A stretch of DNA of 64,000 nucleotides from Pseudomonas mandelii (GTDB lineage: Bacteria > Pseudomonadota > Gammaproteobacteria > Pseudomonadales > Pseudomonadaceae). The number at the start of each line of letters is the position of its first letter. Position 1 is the first letter of the stretch. Both the position numbers and the translations under genes were made by a program. Shown here one piece after another: positions 37,984-48,401 of this stretch. Below the pieces are notes generated by a model. The model ran no database searches. It saw only the letters and a program-made list of their open reading frames with translations, and was not told the DNA's origin. The stretch is taken from assembly GCF_900106065.1 (NCBI RefSeq), contig NZ_LT629796.1, positions 5,618,501-5,682,500 on the forward strand, given 5' to 3'.

Positions 37984-38937
37984 CTAGCTCAGAAGGCGAA
38001 TCGGCTCACCCGCCGACCACGCTTGAATGTCCTCGATCATTTGCGAAAAGAACTGATGGTAGTTCTGTTGGCTGACGTACCCGACATGCGGCGTCGCCAA
38101 CACGTTGTCCAGCGTTCTGAACGGATGATTCACCGGCAATGGCTCGATGTCGAACACATCCAGTGCCGCCCCCGCGAGGCGATTCTTTTGCAAAGCCTTG
38201 ATCAGCGCAGCCTCATCGACAATCGGTCCGCGGGCGGTGTTGACCAGCAGCGCCGAGGGTTTCATCCAGTCCAGCGCCTGGGCGTCGACCAATCCGCGGC
38301 TGCGATCACTGAGCACCAGATGAACCGACAGCACATCGGCCTGCTCGAACAGTTCCTGCTTGCTGACATAGGTCACGCCCACTTCAGCGGCACGTTCGGC
38401 CGTGAGGTTTTCGCTCCACGCGATCACCCGCATCCCGAACACCTGACCGAACTGCGCGACCCGTTGGCCGATGCTGCCAAGGCCGAGGATCGCCAGTGTC
38501 TTGCCGTGCAAGTCACCGCCCAGGCCTTGCTGCCATTTCCCGGCGCGCAAGGCATTGGCTTCGGCCACGAGATTGCGGGTCGCGGCCATTATCAACGCCC
38601 AGGTCAGTTCTGGAGCGGCGTGTTTGTAGCTGTCGGTGCCACTGACCTGGATACCCAGTGCCGCAGCGGCCTTGAGATCCAGCGCAGCATTACGCATACC
38701 ACCGGTGACCAGCAGCTTGAGTGTCGGCAATTGGCGCAGAAGATCTTCATCGAAGCGGGTGCGTTCGCGCATTACGCAGATCACTTCGAATTTACCCAGA
38801 CGCTCCGCCAGGGTTGCGTTGTCGGCGGGGTAATCATGGATGAAACTCACCTCGCCGAGGCTGTCCAGCACTGACCAGTCGACCACGTCACGGGCCACGT
38901 CCTGCCAATCATCGATCACCGCAATCTGCACCGCCAT
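37984..38937 (-). CDS. D-2-hydroxyacid dehydrogenase family protein
   Basis: 317 residues. The Rossmann motif is ILGLGSIGQRVAQFGQVFGM. The catalytic triad fits the family: Arg in VNTARGPIVDEAAL, Glu in the following helix and His in ATPHVGY. NAD(P)-dependent reduction of a 2-oxoacid; exact substrate unknown (relatives include glyoxylate/hydroxypyruvate reductases and phosphoglycerate dehydrogenase-like enzymes). AGGTAAGG precedes the ATG. Downstream of the hydrolase gene by 13 bp, hence likely co-transcribed. Confidence 0.9.
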   Translation of the reverse strand: MAVQIAVIDDWQDVARDVVDWSVLDSLGEVSFIHDYPADNATLAERLGKFEVICVMRERTRFDEDLLRQLPTLKLLVTGGMRNAALDLKAAAALGIQVSGTDSYKHAAPELTWALIMAATRNLVAEANALRAGKWQQGLGGDLHGKTLAILGLGSIGQRVAQFGQVFGMRVIAWSENLTAERAAEVGVTYVSKQELFEQADVLSVHLVLSDRSRGLVDAQALDWMKPSALLVNTARGPIVDEAALIKALQKNRLAGAALDVFDIEPLPVNHPFRTLDNVLATPHVGYVSQQNYHQFFSQMIEDIQAWSAGEPIRLLS

Positions 38938-38950
38938 CAGCCTTACCTCA

Positions 38951-39976
38951 TTAACGCACGGGATTGGTTTTGTTCAGCCAGTCGAGCAATGCCTGGTGGA
39001 ATTTCGCCGGTTCTTCCATCTGCGGCGCGTGGCCCATGCCGGGGAATTCAACCAGTGTGGACTGCGGAATCAACTTTGCCACTTGCTTGCCGAGCACGTC
39101 GTAATGACCGAGCCTGGCCTTGACCTCCGGGGAGGCAATGTCACTGCCGATGGCCGTGGTGTCGGACGTGCCGATCAGCAACAGCGTCGGCATCTTCAGG
39201 TCCTTGAACTCGTAGTACACCGGCTGGGTGAAGATCATGTCGTAGATCAACGCCGAGTTCCAGGCCACCTGTGTGTGCCCCGGGCCTTTGTTCAAGCCGG
39301 CAAGCATATCGACCCAGCGATCGAATTCAGGCTTCCAGCGGCCACCGTAATAGGTGTTGCGTTCATAGGTGCGGATGCCGTCGGCGCTGAGCTTGAGTTC
39401 GCGCTCGTACCACTGATCGACGGTGCGATAGGGCACGCCAAGGGCTTTCCAGTCTTCCAGGCCAATGGGATTGACCAGCGCCAGTTGCTCGACCTGATCG
39501 GGGTATTGCAACGCATAGCGTGTGGCGAGCATGCCGCCGGTGGAGTGCCCGAGCACGCTGGACTTCTGGATGCCAAGCGCTTTGAGCAGTTGCTGGGTAT
39601 TGGTCGCCAGTTGCTGGAATGTGTACTGATAGTTATCCGGTTTACTGGAGGTGCAGAAACCAATCTGGTCCGGCGCAATCACCCGGTAACCGGCTTCGCT
39701 CAGGGCTTTGATCGAACTGTCCCAAGTGGCGCCGCAGAAGTTTTTACCATGCATCAACACCACGCTGCGCCCGTTGGCCTTGCCGTGGGCGGCGACGTCC
39801 ATGTAACCCATCTGCAAGGATTTGCCTTGGGACTCGAACGAGAAGTGCTTGACCGTATACGGGTACTCGAACCCTTGCAGTTCCGGCCCGTATTCCGGGC
39901 CTTCGGCGTGAGCCAGAACAGGCAGTGCAGCGGTCAGAAACAGGCCGGGCAGCCAACGGGAGAGGGGAAGGGACAT
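38951..39976 (-). CDS. Exported alpha/beta hydrolase
   Basis: 341 residues with a signal peptide (LFLTAALPVLAHA|EGPEYG). Oxyanion region HGKNFCGATWDSSI, nucleophile elbow GHSTGGMLATRYAL, catalytic Asp near LLIGTSDTTAIG and His in MGHAPQMEEP. A periplasmic esterase or lactonase-type enzyme of unknown substrate, likely in one unit with the dehydrogenase downstream. Confidence 0.9.
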   Translation of the reverse strand: MSLPLSRWLPGLFLTAALPVLAHAEGPEYGPELQGFEYPYTVKHFSFESQGKSLQMGYMDVAAHGKANGRSVVLMHGKNFCGATWDSSIKALSEAGYRVIAPDQIGFCTSSKPDNYQYTFQQLATNTQQLLKALGIQKSSVLGHSTGGMLATRYALQYPDQVEQLALVNPIGLEDWKALGVPYRTVDQWYERELKLSADGIRTYERNTYYGGRWKPEFDRWVDMLAGLNKGPGHTQVAWNSALIYDMIFTQPVYYEFKDLKMPTLLLIGTSDTTAIGSDIASPEVKARLGHYDVLGKQVAKLIPQSTLVEFPGMGHAPQMEEPAKFHQALLDWLNKTNPVR

Positions 39977-40061
39977 GGGTGAACTCCATAGAAAACCCGC
40001 CGATGCTGGATCGGCATGATTAGGGCGACATTAAAGACAGGCAATCGCCGCCGCCGATCGT

Positions 40062-40499
40062 TCAACCGATCCAGCCGAGCGTGGCCAGGGCCAGCACGCC
40101 ATAACGAGCACCTTTGGCGAGCGTCACGATCAGCAGGAACCGCCCAAGCGGCTCGCGCATGACGCCGGCCACCAACGTCAGCGGGTCACCGATGATTGGC
40201 ACCCAACTCAGCAGCAATGACCAATGACCATAGCGTTGATAGTGTTTTCGGGCCTGTTCCAGATGGCGCGGGCTGACTGGAAACCAGCGCCGGTCGCGAA
40301 ACCGCTCGATGCGACAGCCGAGCCACCAATTCACCACCGAGCCGAGGACATTACCCAGCGTCGCGACGGCCAGCAGCAACCATAGCCAATACTGTTCGCT
40401 GAGCAACAGCCCCACGAGCAGCGCTTCGGACTGCAACGGCAGCAAGGTCGCGGCACCGAACGCCGCGAAGAACAGCCCGATGTAGGCGCCACCCATCAA
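40062..40499 (-). CDS. YqaA-family (DedA/VTT-like) membrane protein
   Basis: 145 residues with three to four membrane segments: GLFFAAFGAATLLPLQSEAL, then GNVLGSVVNWWLGCR and WVPIIGDPLTLVAGVMREPL, typical of YqaA/SNARE-associated proteins. Possible role in membrane homeostasis. The start overlaps the stop of the DUF411 gene (ATGA), so the two are coupled. Confidence 0.88.
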   Translation of the reverse strand: MMGGAYIGLFFAAFGAATLLPLQSEALLVGLLLSEQYWLWLLLAVATLGNVLGSVVNWWLGCRIERFRDRRWFPVSPRHLEQARKHYQRYGHWSLLLSWVPIIGDPLTLVAGVMREPLGRFLLIVTLAKGARYGVLALATLGWIG

Positions 40500-40942
40500 T
40501 GGGCCGGGTAGTCCGCCACCACCACATCAGTGCCGTCCTTTTTCAGGCCGATCACTTGATAGGCATCGCTCATGCCGTCCATTTCCATGCCCGGCGAACC
40601 CATAGGCATGCCCGGTGCCGCAACACCCAGCAGGTCATTGCGTTTGCTCAAGGCCAGGACTTGATCCGCAGGCACATGGCCTTCGACGAATTTGCCGTTG
40701 ATCAGGCCGGTGTGGCAGGACGCCAGGCGTGGAGGCACGCCGTGCTGCTGCTTGAATTCGCTCATGTTGGATTCGACGTGGTCTTCAACCTTGAAGCCGT
40801 TGGCCTCGAGGTGGCTGATCCATTTTTTGCAGCAGCCGCAGTTGGCGTCACGGTGGACTTCGATCGGGACCAGGTCGGCGGCCTGGGCCATGGAGGAGAT
40901 AAAAAGGGCGCTCAGGGCGACCAGACGCAGGTGGATTCGCAT
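40496..40942 (-). CDS. DUF411 periplasmic metal-binding protein
   Basis: 148 residues from the ATG at 40942 (signal peptide ALFISSMAQA|ADLVP); the frame extends upstream but is not protein-like. DANCGCCKKWISHLEANGF is the family Cys motif, followed by GVPPRLASCHTGLINGKFVE GHVPA (third Cys) and a Met-rich MPMGSPGMEMDGM segment, which suggests copper binding. Relatives include CopG-type copper proteins. Operon with the YqaA gene. Confidence 0.9.
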   Translation of the reverse strand: MRIHLRLVALSALFISSMAQAADLVPIEVHRDANCGCCKKWISHLEANGFKVEDHVESNMSEFKQQHGVPPRLASCHTGLINGKFVEGHVPADQVLALSKRNDLLGVAAPGMPMGSPGMEMDGMSDAYQVIGLKKDGTDVVVADYPAH

Positions 40943-41047
40943 GGGGGATCTCGTCTCGGGTTGCGGCCAAAAAGATGCATTTTGACCATTTTTTGCCGGG
41001 AAGAGATACGAGGTTGTTTCGAAGTAATACAGGTACGCCAAGCTGTC

Positions 41048-41075
41048 GTGGCGAGGGGGCACGCCCCCTCACCAC
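41048..41075. repeat. REP element (single palindrome)
   Basis: GTGGCGAGGGGGC / GCCCCCTCACCAC around an AC loop, the common Pseudomonas GTGGCGAGGGAGC-type palindrome. Confidence 0.85.
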
Positions 41076-41134
41076 AAAGATCCTCACCAGACCCAACTCC
41101 CCGGCCACAGGGAGCATGTGTAATTCAGCAGCGA

Positions 41135-43126
41135 TCAACGAACCTTGAACCGCCCCATGATCGAGCTGACTCGCGCGTTGGCTTGCAGCAGTTGTTGGGT
41201 ATTAAGCTCGCTGGCCTGGCCGCTTTTCACCAGCTCATCCACCATGTGACGGATCTGCACCATGCTGCGGTTGATCTCTTCGGTCACCGCGCTTTGCTGC
41301 TCGGCGGCGGTGGCGATCTGCGTACTCAGGCTGTTGATGTGGCTGACCGAGCCGGCCATTTCATCCAGGCCCGTGTTGACCCGCGCCGTGGCGTCGGCGG
41401 CAGACTGGCAACTGGCCTGGGTATTTTCCATCGCAGTTACAGACGAACTCACGCCTTGGGTCAGGCGCTTGAGCATTTCATTGATTTGCGAAGTGCTGGC
41501 TTGCGTGCGGGCGGCGAGGGCGCGGACTTCATCGGCGACGACCGCGAAACCGCGACCTTGCTCACCGGCCCGGGCCGCTTCGATCGCGGCGTTGAGCGCC
41601 AGTAAGTTGGTCTGCCCGGCAATCGCGCCAATCACCCCGAGGATTTCGGTGATGCGTTGCGCGTCTTCCTGCATGCTTTCGACCTTATGGGTGGCGCTCG
41701 CCACTTCGTCGATCAAGGCGATCACGCTGCTGGACGCTTCACCGACCACGACCCGTGAACGATCGGCGTTCTCGTTGGCGCGCTGGGTGAAGGCCGCCGT
41801 TTCAGCGGCATTCTGTGCGACGCTTTCGGCGGTCGAACTCATCTCGGTAATCGCCGTGACCGTCTGATCCGTTTCAGACGCATGGCGCACCAGAATCTGA
41901 CTGGTGTGGGCGGAAGTCCGCTGCAGGTTGTCCAGGCTGGAGGCCATGGCACCGGTGGCCTGGGTGACTTCGCCGATCATGTTCTGCAAATAAATGATGA
42001 AGGCGTTGACCGAGTGCCCGATGGCGCCCAGTTCGTCTTCGGCGCGGATAGTGATGCGCTTGGTCAGGTCGGCATCGCCCGCGGACAGGGCATCAATGTT
42101 GGCTTTGAGGATTTTCATCCGCTGGATCAGTTGGCGAATCGCATAGATCTGCAGCAACACCAGCAGAATCACCATCGGGATTTGCAGCAGGCTCAAGGTA
42201 CTGAGCACATCGTCACGCTGGGCGGTGATCAGCGAGGTCGGCAGGGCCGTGGCGAGGAACCACGGGGTGCCTTCGATCGGGCGCATGAAGAAGGTGTTGG
42301 CTTCACCGTTGTTGTCGAACTCGACCCGCTGCGACTGATCACGGTTGTGCAGGCCGGCCTTCACTTGACTGGCGAACGGCGAGTTGCCGGCCAGCTCACT
42401 GATGTTCTTCAGCACGATTGGCCCACTGATCCGCGAGCTGTTGCTGATGATCTTGCCGTCGGCTTCGACGATCAGCATTTCGGCGCCGAGGTCTTTTTCC
42501 TTGCGGGCGATCAAGTCATTGAAGAAGCCCAGCGTCACGTCGATAGTCGAGACGCCATACGCCGCGCCATTTTTCTGAATGGCCATGGCGCAGTTGGTCC
42601 GTGGCTCGGCGCTGGCGTCATCTTTATAGGCCGCGGCCCAGGCGCATTGGCCGCGCGGGGTTTGCATGCCGCCCTTGTACCAGGTCTGGTCGTAATAGTT
42701 GGGAGCGGCGTCACTGTTCCAGAACGTATTGACCGCCAGCTTGCCCGAGGCGTCGCGGTGCCAGAAGGTGCTGAACTTGTTACGCCCGGCCTCACGCTGG
42801 CCGGGTAACGGCCAGATACCGCCTCCGAACACTTTCAACTCGCCGTATTGATCGACCAGGCCTGGCAGCACCGTGTCGATGGCGGCGCTGTCGAGCAACG
42901 GAATGGTCTGGGTGATGCTGCGCTGTTGCGCCTGAACCTTGTTCAGTTCGCCCTGGATTTGCTCGGCCACTTCGGCGATGCGGTTGAGGGCCACCTGTTC
43001 TTCGGTGTGACGAAGCTTGGGGGCGACCAACTGGCTGATGCCGACCACCGTGAGGACGAATAACAGAAGGATGAACAGGACCAGAAACAGCGTGTAACGA
43101 GCCTGGATGGTGCGGAATGCGGGCAT
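41135..43126 (-). CDS. Methyl-accepting chemotaxis protein with dCache sensor
   Basis: 663 residues. Helix 1 at about 11-33, a large periplasmic double-Cache domain (about 35-310; [52 protein letters not shown]), helix 2 at about 312-332, HAMP (about 335-385) and the signalling domain with the hairpin tip [20 protein letters not shown] and [19 protein letters not shown]. Complete and probably functional. The ligand is not deducible; dCache receptors commonly sense amino acids or organic acids. No CheBR site pentapeptide is present at the C-terminus (ends GRFKVR). Confidence 0.95.
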   Translation of the reverse strand: MPAFRTIQARYTLFLVLFILLLFVLTVVGISQLVAPKLRHTEEQVALNRIAEVAEQIQGELNKVQAQQRSITQTIPLLDSAAIDTVLPGLVDQYGELKVFGGGIWPLPGQREAGRNKFSTFWHRDASGKLAVNTFWNSDAAPNYYDQTWYKGGMQTPRGQCAWAAAYKDDASAEPRTNCAMAIQKNGAAYGVSTIDVTLGFFNDLIARKEKDLGAEMLIVEADGKIISNSSRISGPIVLKNISELAGNSPFASQVKAGLHNRDQSQRVEFDNNGEANTFFMRPIEGTPWFLATALPTSLITAQRDDVLSTLSLLQIPMVILLVLLQIYAIRQLIQRMKILKANIDALSAGDADLTKRITIRAEDELGAIGHSVNAFIIYLQNMIGEVTQATGAMASSLDNLQRTSAHTSQILVRHASETDQTVTAITEMSSTAESVAQNAAETAAFTQRANENADRSRVVVGEASSSVIALIDEVASATHKVESMQEDAQRITEILGVIGAIAGQTNLLALNAAIEAARAGEQGRGFAVVADEVRALAARTQASTSQINEMLKRLTQGVSSSVTAMENTQASCQSAADATARVNTGLDEMAGSVSHINSLSTQIATAAEQQSAVTEEINRSMVQIRHMVDELVKSGQASELNTQQLLQANARVSSIMGRFKVR

Positions 43127-43490
43127 GGGACCGGTCCTTGTGCAGCGTTCTTATTGTGGTTTTCGGAATGAAAATCGGCGCTTCGAAGAGCTATCGGCTT
43201 GCAAGGGACGAGCTTTAGGTACGAGCGTGCTAGAAAGGGGCAGGGTGACGAGCGGTCAAGGGCCGGACAGTGTCGATGTTGATACAAATAAACTAACCAA
43301 GACGTACAAGAGGCTGATTAGTTGGCTAGACCTCTTTTGAAAAGAATGTGTAGACCAATGAAACAAGGCGCTTGGTGCTTTGTATCTAACATGTACAAAA
43401 ATTGTAAAAACTGGAAAAAAGTTGTTGGTATGGCTAGTTGCCAGGCCGATACTCGGCGGCTCTAAAACTGGACTTAACAAGGAATTTTTT
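43127..43490. other. Intergenic, AT-rich in its right half
   Basis: 364 bp without a gene. The right part (43360-43480) is AT-rich and presumably holds the promoter for the 177-residue gene. The left part contains the chemoreceptor promoter. Confidence 0.5.
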
Positions 43491-43520
43491 ATGGTCACGC
43501 AGTCGGGAGTTCATTCATGA
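43491..43520 (+). CDS. Nine-codon leader ORF overlapping the next start
   Basis: AAGGA with seven-base spacing precedes an ATG encoding MVTQSGVHS and a TGA that overlaps the next gene's ATG (ATGA). The ribosome-binding site is better than that of the main gene. It may couple translation, or mark an upstream mini-cistron. Confidence 0.35.
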   Translation: MVTQSGVHS

Positions 43521-44050
43521 CTATCGGCTACACAGGGGCCTGGACTCCCAAGGCAGGGTTGCTGGTTCAGGATACGGGCGGGGGCAAACCTGTCACCCAC
43601 AGCGCCAGGGTCAAGCAGATGCTGGCACTGGTGGGGACCAATCCAAACGCGCTGAACACGGCGAAAATGGATGAGCAGAAAATCCATCGGAACGTGAAAG
43701 GCTTTGACCCGGAAAATGTCTCCGCCAAACAGCTGGGCAATCTCAGCGCCTTTTTGCGAGGCAAGGGATTGATCTCCGATATCACGTCGATGACGTTGAT
43801 GAACGCCGGTGACAAATTCGACCGGTTTGGTATTCAGAAAGACCCGGATGCAAAATTCAATGCGCTGGAGTATTTCGCTACGCAACTGGACACCATCCAG
43901 AACAACAGCATCAAGGGCGACAGATACGCCGCCGGCCTGATTCCGGAATACAAGACGGCGATTTATGTGCTGCAGAACCTGCAGGCTTACGGCAAGGGCA
44001 ACGGTACAACGGTGCCTGCTACCGACGGTGGCGTCAGATCCAAGGCTTGA
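43517..44050 (+). CDS. Hypothetical protein, 177 residues
   Basis: Starts MTIGYTGAWTPKAGLLVQD, with GGGAG about eight bases upstream. It is soluble, with helical segments (ARVKQMLALVGTNPNALNTA; AKQLGNLSAFLRGKGLISD) and no signal peptide or membrane helix. No family is recognised; the closest impression is of small proteins carried with secretion effectors, which I cannot support further. Convergent with the aldo-keto reductase gene. Confidence 0.7.
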   Translation: MTIGYTGAWTPKAGLLVQDTGGGKPVTHSARVKQMLALVGTNPNALNTAKMDEQKIHRNVKGFDPENVSAKQLGNLSAFLRGKGLISDITSMTLMNAGDKFDRFGIQKDPDAKFNALEYFATQLDTIQNNSIKGDRYAAGLIPEYKTAIYVLQNLQAYGKGNGTTVPATDGGVRSKA

Positions 44051-44095
44051 TGTTCGCAGTGCCGGCCCACTCAGACCGAGTGGGCCAGGCGTTGG

Positions 44096-45091
44096 TTACC
44101 GATCTAGTAACTTCATGACTTCCTCTGGATAGCGCAAGCCTGCAGTGGCATTGGCCGGGAAAATCGCTTCCAGGGCGTGCAAGTCGTGGTCGCTGAGTTT
44201 CACCTCCAGTGCGCCAACGTTTTCTTCAAGGTATTTACGCTGTTTGGTCCCGGGAATCGGGATCAGGTAGTCACCTTGCGCCAGCACCCAGGCCAGCGCC
44301 AATTGGCCCGCCGTCACCCCTTTGTCGGCTGCCAAGGCTTGTACCTGCTGCACCAGCAACAGGTTTTTCGCGAAATTTTCCCCTTCAAAGCGCGGGCTGA
44401 AGCGCCGGTAATCGTCGGCGGCAAAGTCATCCGGGCTTTTCAGTGCCCCCGTCAGAAAGCCACGACCCAATGGGCTGTAAGGGACGAACGCAATGCCCAG
44501 ACGCTGGCACGCAGCCAGGCAACCGTTCTCTTCCTGGTCACGGCTCCACAGCGAATACTCACTTTGCAGGGCGCTGATCGGATGAACCTTGTGTGCCCGT
44601 TCCAGCGTGGCCACTGACGCCTCACTCAAGCCCAGATAACGCACCTTGCCGACTTTGACCAACTCGGCCATGGCGCCGACGGTTTCCTCAATGGCCACCT
44701 GCGGATCGATCCGGTGCTGGTAGTACAAATCCAGGGTTTCAACGCCCAGTCGTTTGAGCGTGCCGTCGATAGACGTGCGAATGTAGTCCGGTCGGCCGTT
44801 GACGCCCCGGGCGCCGGGATTGGACGGATCGCGGACAATGCCGAACTTGCTGGCCAGGAACACCTGCTCGCGTTTGCCGACGATGGCCTTGCCGATCAAC
44901 TCTTCGTTGGTGTGCGGGCCGTACATGTCTGCGGTGTCGAGCAGGTTGATCCCCAACTCCAGCGCCCGATGCAGGGTGGCGGTGGCTTCACGGGTATCGA
45001 CACCGGTCGTATAGAAATCGGTCATGCCCATGCAGCCCAAACCGATGGCAGAAACCTGTGGGCCGTTTTTGCCCAATTGACGTGTTTGCAT
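44096..45091 (-). CDS. Aldo/keto reductase
   Basis: 331 residues from the ATG at 45091 (GGGAG upstream). AKR catalytic tetrad: Asp and Tyr in [18 protein letters not shown], Lys in VFLASKFGI, His in [14 protein letters not shown]-binding C-terminal segment [16 protein letters not shown]. Similar to YajO/IolS-type reductases. Substrate unknown. Divergent from a LysR gene, which likely regulates it. Confidence 0.93.
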   Translation of the reverse strand: MQTRQLGKNGPQVSAIGLGCMGMTDFYTTGVDTREATATLHRALELGINLLDTADMYGPHTNEELIGKAIVGKREQVFLASKFGIVRDPSNPGARGVNGRPDYIRTSIDGTLKRLGVETLDLYYQHRIDPQVAIEETVGAMAELVKVGKVRYLGLSEASVATLERAHKVHPISALQSEYSLWSRDQEENGCLAACQRLGIAFVPYSPLGRGFLTGALKSPDDFAADDYRRFSPRFEGENFAKNLLLVQQVQALAADKGVTAGQLALAWVLAQGDYLIPIPGTKQRKYLEENVGALEVKLSDHDLHALEAIFPANATAGLRYPEEVMKLLDR

Positions 45092-45208
45092 GAAATGAAC
45101 TCCCTGTGGTGTAAGCCTCCAGTGTTGACCTCGACAGAAACAAGATAAACCGGCTACAACTGCTATCACTGTTCGCAATTTCTAAATAATCAACCGGATC
45201 GCCTGACA

Positions 45209-46135
45209 ATGGACCGTTTTAACGCCATGCGCGTGTTCACCCGAATCGTCGAGCTGGGCGGCTTTGCCAAAGCGGCGGACAGCCTGCAATTGCCCCGCGC
45301 GTCGGTGACCATCCTGATCAAGCAACTTGAGGCTCACCTTGGCGTGCAACTGCTGCAACGGACCACGCGGCAGATCAGCCTGACCCTCGACGGCGCAGCC
45401 TATTACCCCCGTTGCGTGCGGTTGCTGGCCGATCTGGAGGAAACCGAAGCGGTGTTTTCCGCCGCCCGCAACAACCCCAAAGGCTTGCTTCGAGTGGACA
45501 TGCCGTCCGGGATCGGGCGCCTGATCGTGATTCCGGCATTGCCGCAGTTCACTCGCCGCTATCCGTTGATCGAACTGGATATCGGTTTGAATGACCGACC
45601 TGTCGACCTGATTCGTGAAGGCGTCGATTGTGTGCTGCGCGGCGGGGCGGCGCTGGATGAGTCACTGGTGGCGCGGCCGCTGGTCATGCTCGACCAGATC
45701 ACCTGCGCCAGCGCCGAGTACCTGGCGCGCCATGGAACCCCGCACAATCTGGCTGACCTTGAGGGCCATCAGATGGTGGAGTATTTCTCCGGCACTACCG
45801 GCAAGCGGTTCGGGCTGGAATTCATGGTCGATGATCAACTCCGGTTGATTGACCTGCCCAAGCACGTGTCGGTCAACAGTGCCGACGGGTACCTGGCTGC
45901 TTGTGAGGCGGGTTACGGACTGATCCAGACGCCGTACTACCACGTCGCCCGCCAATTGAAGGAAGGGCGTTTGTGCGAAGTATTGAACGCGACGCTGCCC
46001 CCCGGCATGCCGTTGACGGCGCTCTATCCCCCACACCGCCAGTTGTCCCGGCGGGTGAGGGTGTTTGTCGACTGGCTGGTGGAGCTTTGCGCGCAGCCGG
46101 GCAATGAGTTTTACCGAAAAGACTTAAGCGGCTGA
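45209..46135 (+). CDS. LysR-family transcriptional regulator
   Basis: 308 residues. HTH domain MRVFTRIVELGGFAKAADSL, then ASVTILIKQLEAHLGVQLLQ, and RTTRQISLTLDG. The effector domain begins LLRVDMPSGIGRLIVIPALP. The subtype is the common CrgA/AphB-like branch that controls divergent oxidoreductases, here the aldo/keto reductase. Its 3' end overlaps the GNAT gene by 12 bp, tail to tail. Confidence 0.93.
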   Translation: MDRFNAMRVFTRIVELGGFAKAADSLQLPRASVTILIKQLEAHLGVQLLQRTTRQISLTLDGAAYYPRCVRLLADLEETEAVFSAARNNPKGLLRVDMPSGIGRLIVIPALPQFTRRYPLIELDIGLNDRPVDLIREGVDCVLRGGAALDESLVARPLVMLDQITCASAEYLARHGTPHNLADLEGHQMVEYFSGTTGKRFGLEFMVDDQLRLIDLPKHVSVNSADGYLAACEAGYGLIQTPYYHVARQLKEGRLCEVLNATLPPGMPLTALYPPHRQLSRRVRVFVDWLVELCAQPGNEFYRKDLSG

Positions 46136-47059
46136 GCGAGCGCTGCCCAGTGCTTCGGTGTTTTGCTGCAAATCGTCGTGCAACTGTTGCATGTAGGGGA
46201 AATGCAGATTGAGGGACTGAGGCCGCGCCCCTCGATGAAACAGGGCAAACCATCCATGACTGCCGGGAGCGGGCATCAACCCGGTAAACGAGAAGCCAAG
46301 CGTCGTCAAACTGCGCAAGTCTTCGGCGAAGTGTCGCGACAGCGCAAGTCGGGTCGAGATCATCCAGTGACCGGGCAATTGCCGGATCTGGTCGAGCAGA
46401 CGTTTGGTCAGACGGTGAATGACCATGTCGAAGCGGTGATGGTGCTGCTTGATCTGCAAGGGTATCGAAGGTTGTGGGGGCATTTCTGGATGGGTTCCGA
46501 ACAGCGAACTCAGGTGCTGCATAAACCCCCGGTAGCGTTCGGGCCAGGGAATGTCGGGAAGAGGACGCGCCTGCCCTTCGACCACGTGGCAGCCCATCAC
46601 AATGGTTTCCGGGTGCGGTTCGGCGAAGGGCGAAGGAACGTAGTCGGGCAGCACTCCCGTGCTGTGGAAACCGATGTTTGCGGCCATGCGTTGCGTGTAC
46701 GGATGGTGGGTCACTTGCTTGATCAGGACGCTCTTAAAGCCCAGTGCCCCGGCCTGCAACAGTAACTCCCGGCCCAGGCGTGTCGCGATACTTTGCCCCT
46801 GCGCCGCGGGATGCACCACGCTGAGAGCCAGTTCCGCGCTCTGCGGGGACGATTCGTGGCATAACGCGGCATGCCCCAGAACGCGTACATCATCCACCGC
46901 CAGCATCGATTTCCAGCGACCCTCGGCGGTGTGCTGGCTGATCATGTGCGGCAGGTAAACATCCGGTTGAACGTAATGATCGCCATAAACCTCGCGAAAC
47001 AACTGGCTCACGGCACGGGCATCGGAAGGGCGGTAGCGTCGAAAAATCAGATGAGACAT
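46124..47059 (-). CDS. GNAT-family N-acetyltransferase, two-domain
   Basis: 311 residues from the ATG at 47059 that overlaps the upstream TGA. The N-terminal half is a GNAT domain: IFRRYRPSDARAVSQLFREV, AELALSVVHPAAQGQSIATR (acetyl-CoA loop) and LGRELLLQAGALGFKSVLIK. The C-terminal ~130 residues form a second, degenerate lobe. Last gene of the LuxE/LuxC-like operon; it may N- or O-acylate the pathway product, by inference from position. Confidence 0.85.
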   Translation of the reverse strand: MSHLIFRRYRPSDARAVSQLFREVYGDHYVQPDVYLPHMISQHTAEGRWKSMLAVDDVRVLGHAALCHESSPQSAELALSVVHPAAQGQSIATRLGRELLLQAGALGFKSVLIKQVTHHPYTQRMAANIGFHSTGVLPDYVPSPFAEPHPETIVMGCHVVEGQARPLPDIPWPERYRGFMQHLSSLFGTHPEMPPQPSIPLQIKQHHHRFDMVIHRLTKRLLDQIRQLPGHWMISTRLALSRHFAEDLRSLTTLGFSFTGLMPAPGSHGWFALFHRGARPQSLNLHFPYMQQLHDDLQQNTEALGSARSAA

Positions 47060-48348
47060 CACGCAGTCTCCAGCGATGGCGCGTCATAGGGGCGCAAATC
47101 CAGGACCCGCATCTGTTTGCCGGAACGAGGGTGAAGCTTCAGGTCGGTGACGTTGCAGGACAGCACTCGCAACTCCAGCAGCCCTTCGCGATTCAGATGA
47201 TCGAGCGCGGGGTAATGGGCCATAAGCGCTTCATACAATGCCAGGCATCGTGGGGCGGTGGCCACGGCGTTTGCGTCAGGCACCCATGTCACACTGACGA
47301 TGTCCTTGTAGCCGTCATGTTCGATGCGCAATTGCCATTGGTCGGTGCCAGCAACGCGCTGGACGATCTGTCGCATTTCGTCGATCAACAACGACGCCGA
47401 CCCCACACGAACCCGCTGACTATGGGCACTACGCCCCTTGAGGGCGAATTTGCGCATCGGGGTGTTGGCGGGCTCACGCCAGCAGGCGCGGTCGCCTACC
47501 GGATAACGCAGCAGCGGCATGAGTTGGCGGGTCAGGTTGGTCACCAGCAATAATCCGGTGTGGTCGCATTGTTCAATGACTTCACCGGTCAGTTCGTCGA
47601 CGATTTCCAGCAGGGTCTGGGGTTCGAATACCCGATGCTCGCCCAAGGCGCAGTCGCGGCTTGTCGCGCCGATCAGGCCCGCATCGACACTGGCGTAGCC
47701 GATTGAGGCGATGCGCACATTGGGAAATACCTGGGTGAGGATGGCCAATTGCGGGCCGAACAGGCTTTCGCCGCCGTACAGCAACGTATCAACCCCACAC
47801 AGCACCCGCTGATGCTGATTCAGGTATGCGGCGAATTTCAACAACTGCGCCGGCACACCCACCAGCACGTTGATCCGGTGCTGATCCAGCGCATCCGCCA
47901 GGACATCCATGCTGACTTCACCGGTGAACGGAAACTCACAGATGGACCTTTTGACGTGCGCCAGCGAGTCGTGGATGAACAGAAAACTGGCGTAGAGATC
48001 GCCGGAAAAGAACAGGTTGGCGACCCTGTCACCGTCCTTCAGTTGAGAGGAAACACTGTTTCCAAACGTACTGACCAAGGCTTGCCACTCGCGGGTCGAG
48101 TAAACCGTCAGTTTGCCCTGACTGGTGGATCCGCCGGTTTTAAACACCAACGCGTCTTCGATGTTGCCGGTCAGCACAGGCCAATGATTCAGGTCGTTAC
48201 TGTCAGCCCAATAGTCGGCCACATTGGTCAGCGGCAGGTCTTTTAAAGTAATACCTTCTGCCGGTAAGTGTTGCAGGTGTTTGCGATAGAAGTTTGAGTG
48301 TTGCCTTATATAAGGCAAGAGTTGTTCAAGCGAATAAGTTGTTTTCAC
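47059..48348 (-). CDS. PaaK/coenzyme F390 synthetase-like adenylate-forming enzyme
   Basis: 429 residues. ATP/Mg phosphate loop VFKTGGSTSQGKL, the central YGGESLFGP and GYASVDAGLIGATS, then LLRYPVGDRACW. These are hallmarks of the phenylacetate-CoA ligase-like branch of ANL enzymes, which adenylate a carboxylate. A GTG start at 48348 follows AGAG. It is related to the C-terminal domain of the neighbouring fusion protein (compare YASVDAGLIGA with YGSVDAGPLGH). Substrate unknown. Confidence 0.82.
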   Translation of the reverse strand: MKTTYSLEQLLPYIRQHSNFYRKHLQHLPAEGITLKDLPLTNVADYWADSNDLNHWPVLTGNIEDALVFKTGGSTSQGKLTVYSTREWQALVSTFGNSVSSQLKDGDRVANLFFSGDLYASFLFIHDSLAHVKRSICEFPFTGEVSMDVLADALDQHRINVLVGVPAQLLKFAAYLNQHQRVLCGVDTLLYGGESLFGPQLAILTQVFPNVRIASIGYASVDAGLIGATSRDCALGEHRVFEPQTLLEIVDELTGEVIEQCDHTGLLLVTNLTRQLMPLLRYPVGDRACWREPANTPMRKFALKGRSAHSQRVRVGSASLLIDEMRQIVQRVAGTDQWQLRIEHDGYKDIVSVTWVPDANAVATAPRCLALYEALMAHYPALDHLNREGLLELRVLSCNVTDLKLHPRSGKQMRVLDLRPYDAPSLETA

Positions 48349-48401
48349 TGGGTTCTCTTTTTTTTATCAGGCGTTGTGAGATTAAAAGACAAACGAGATG
48401 T

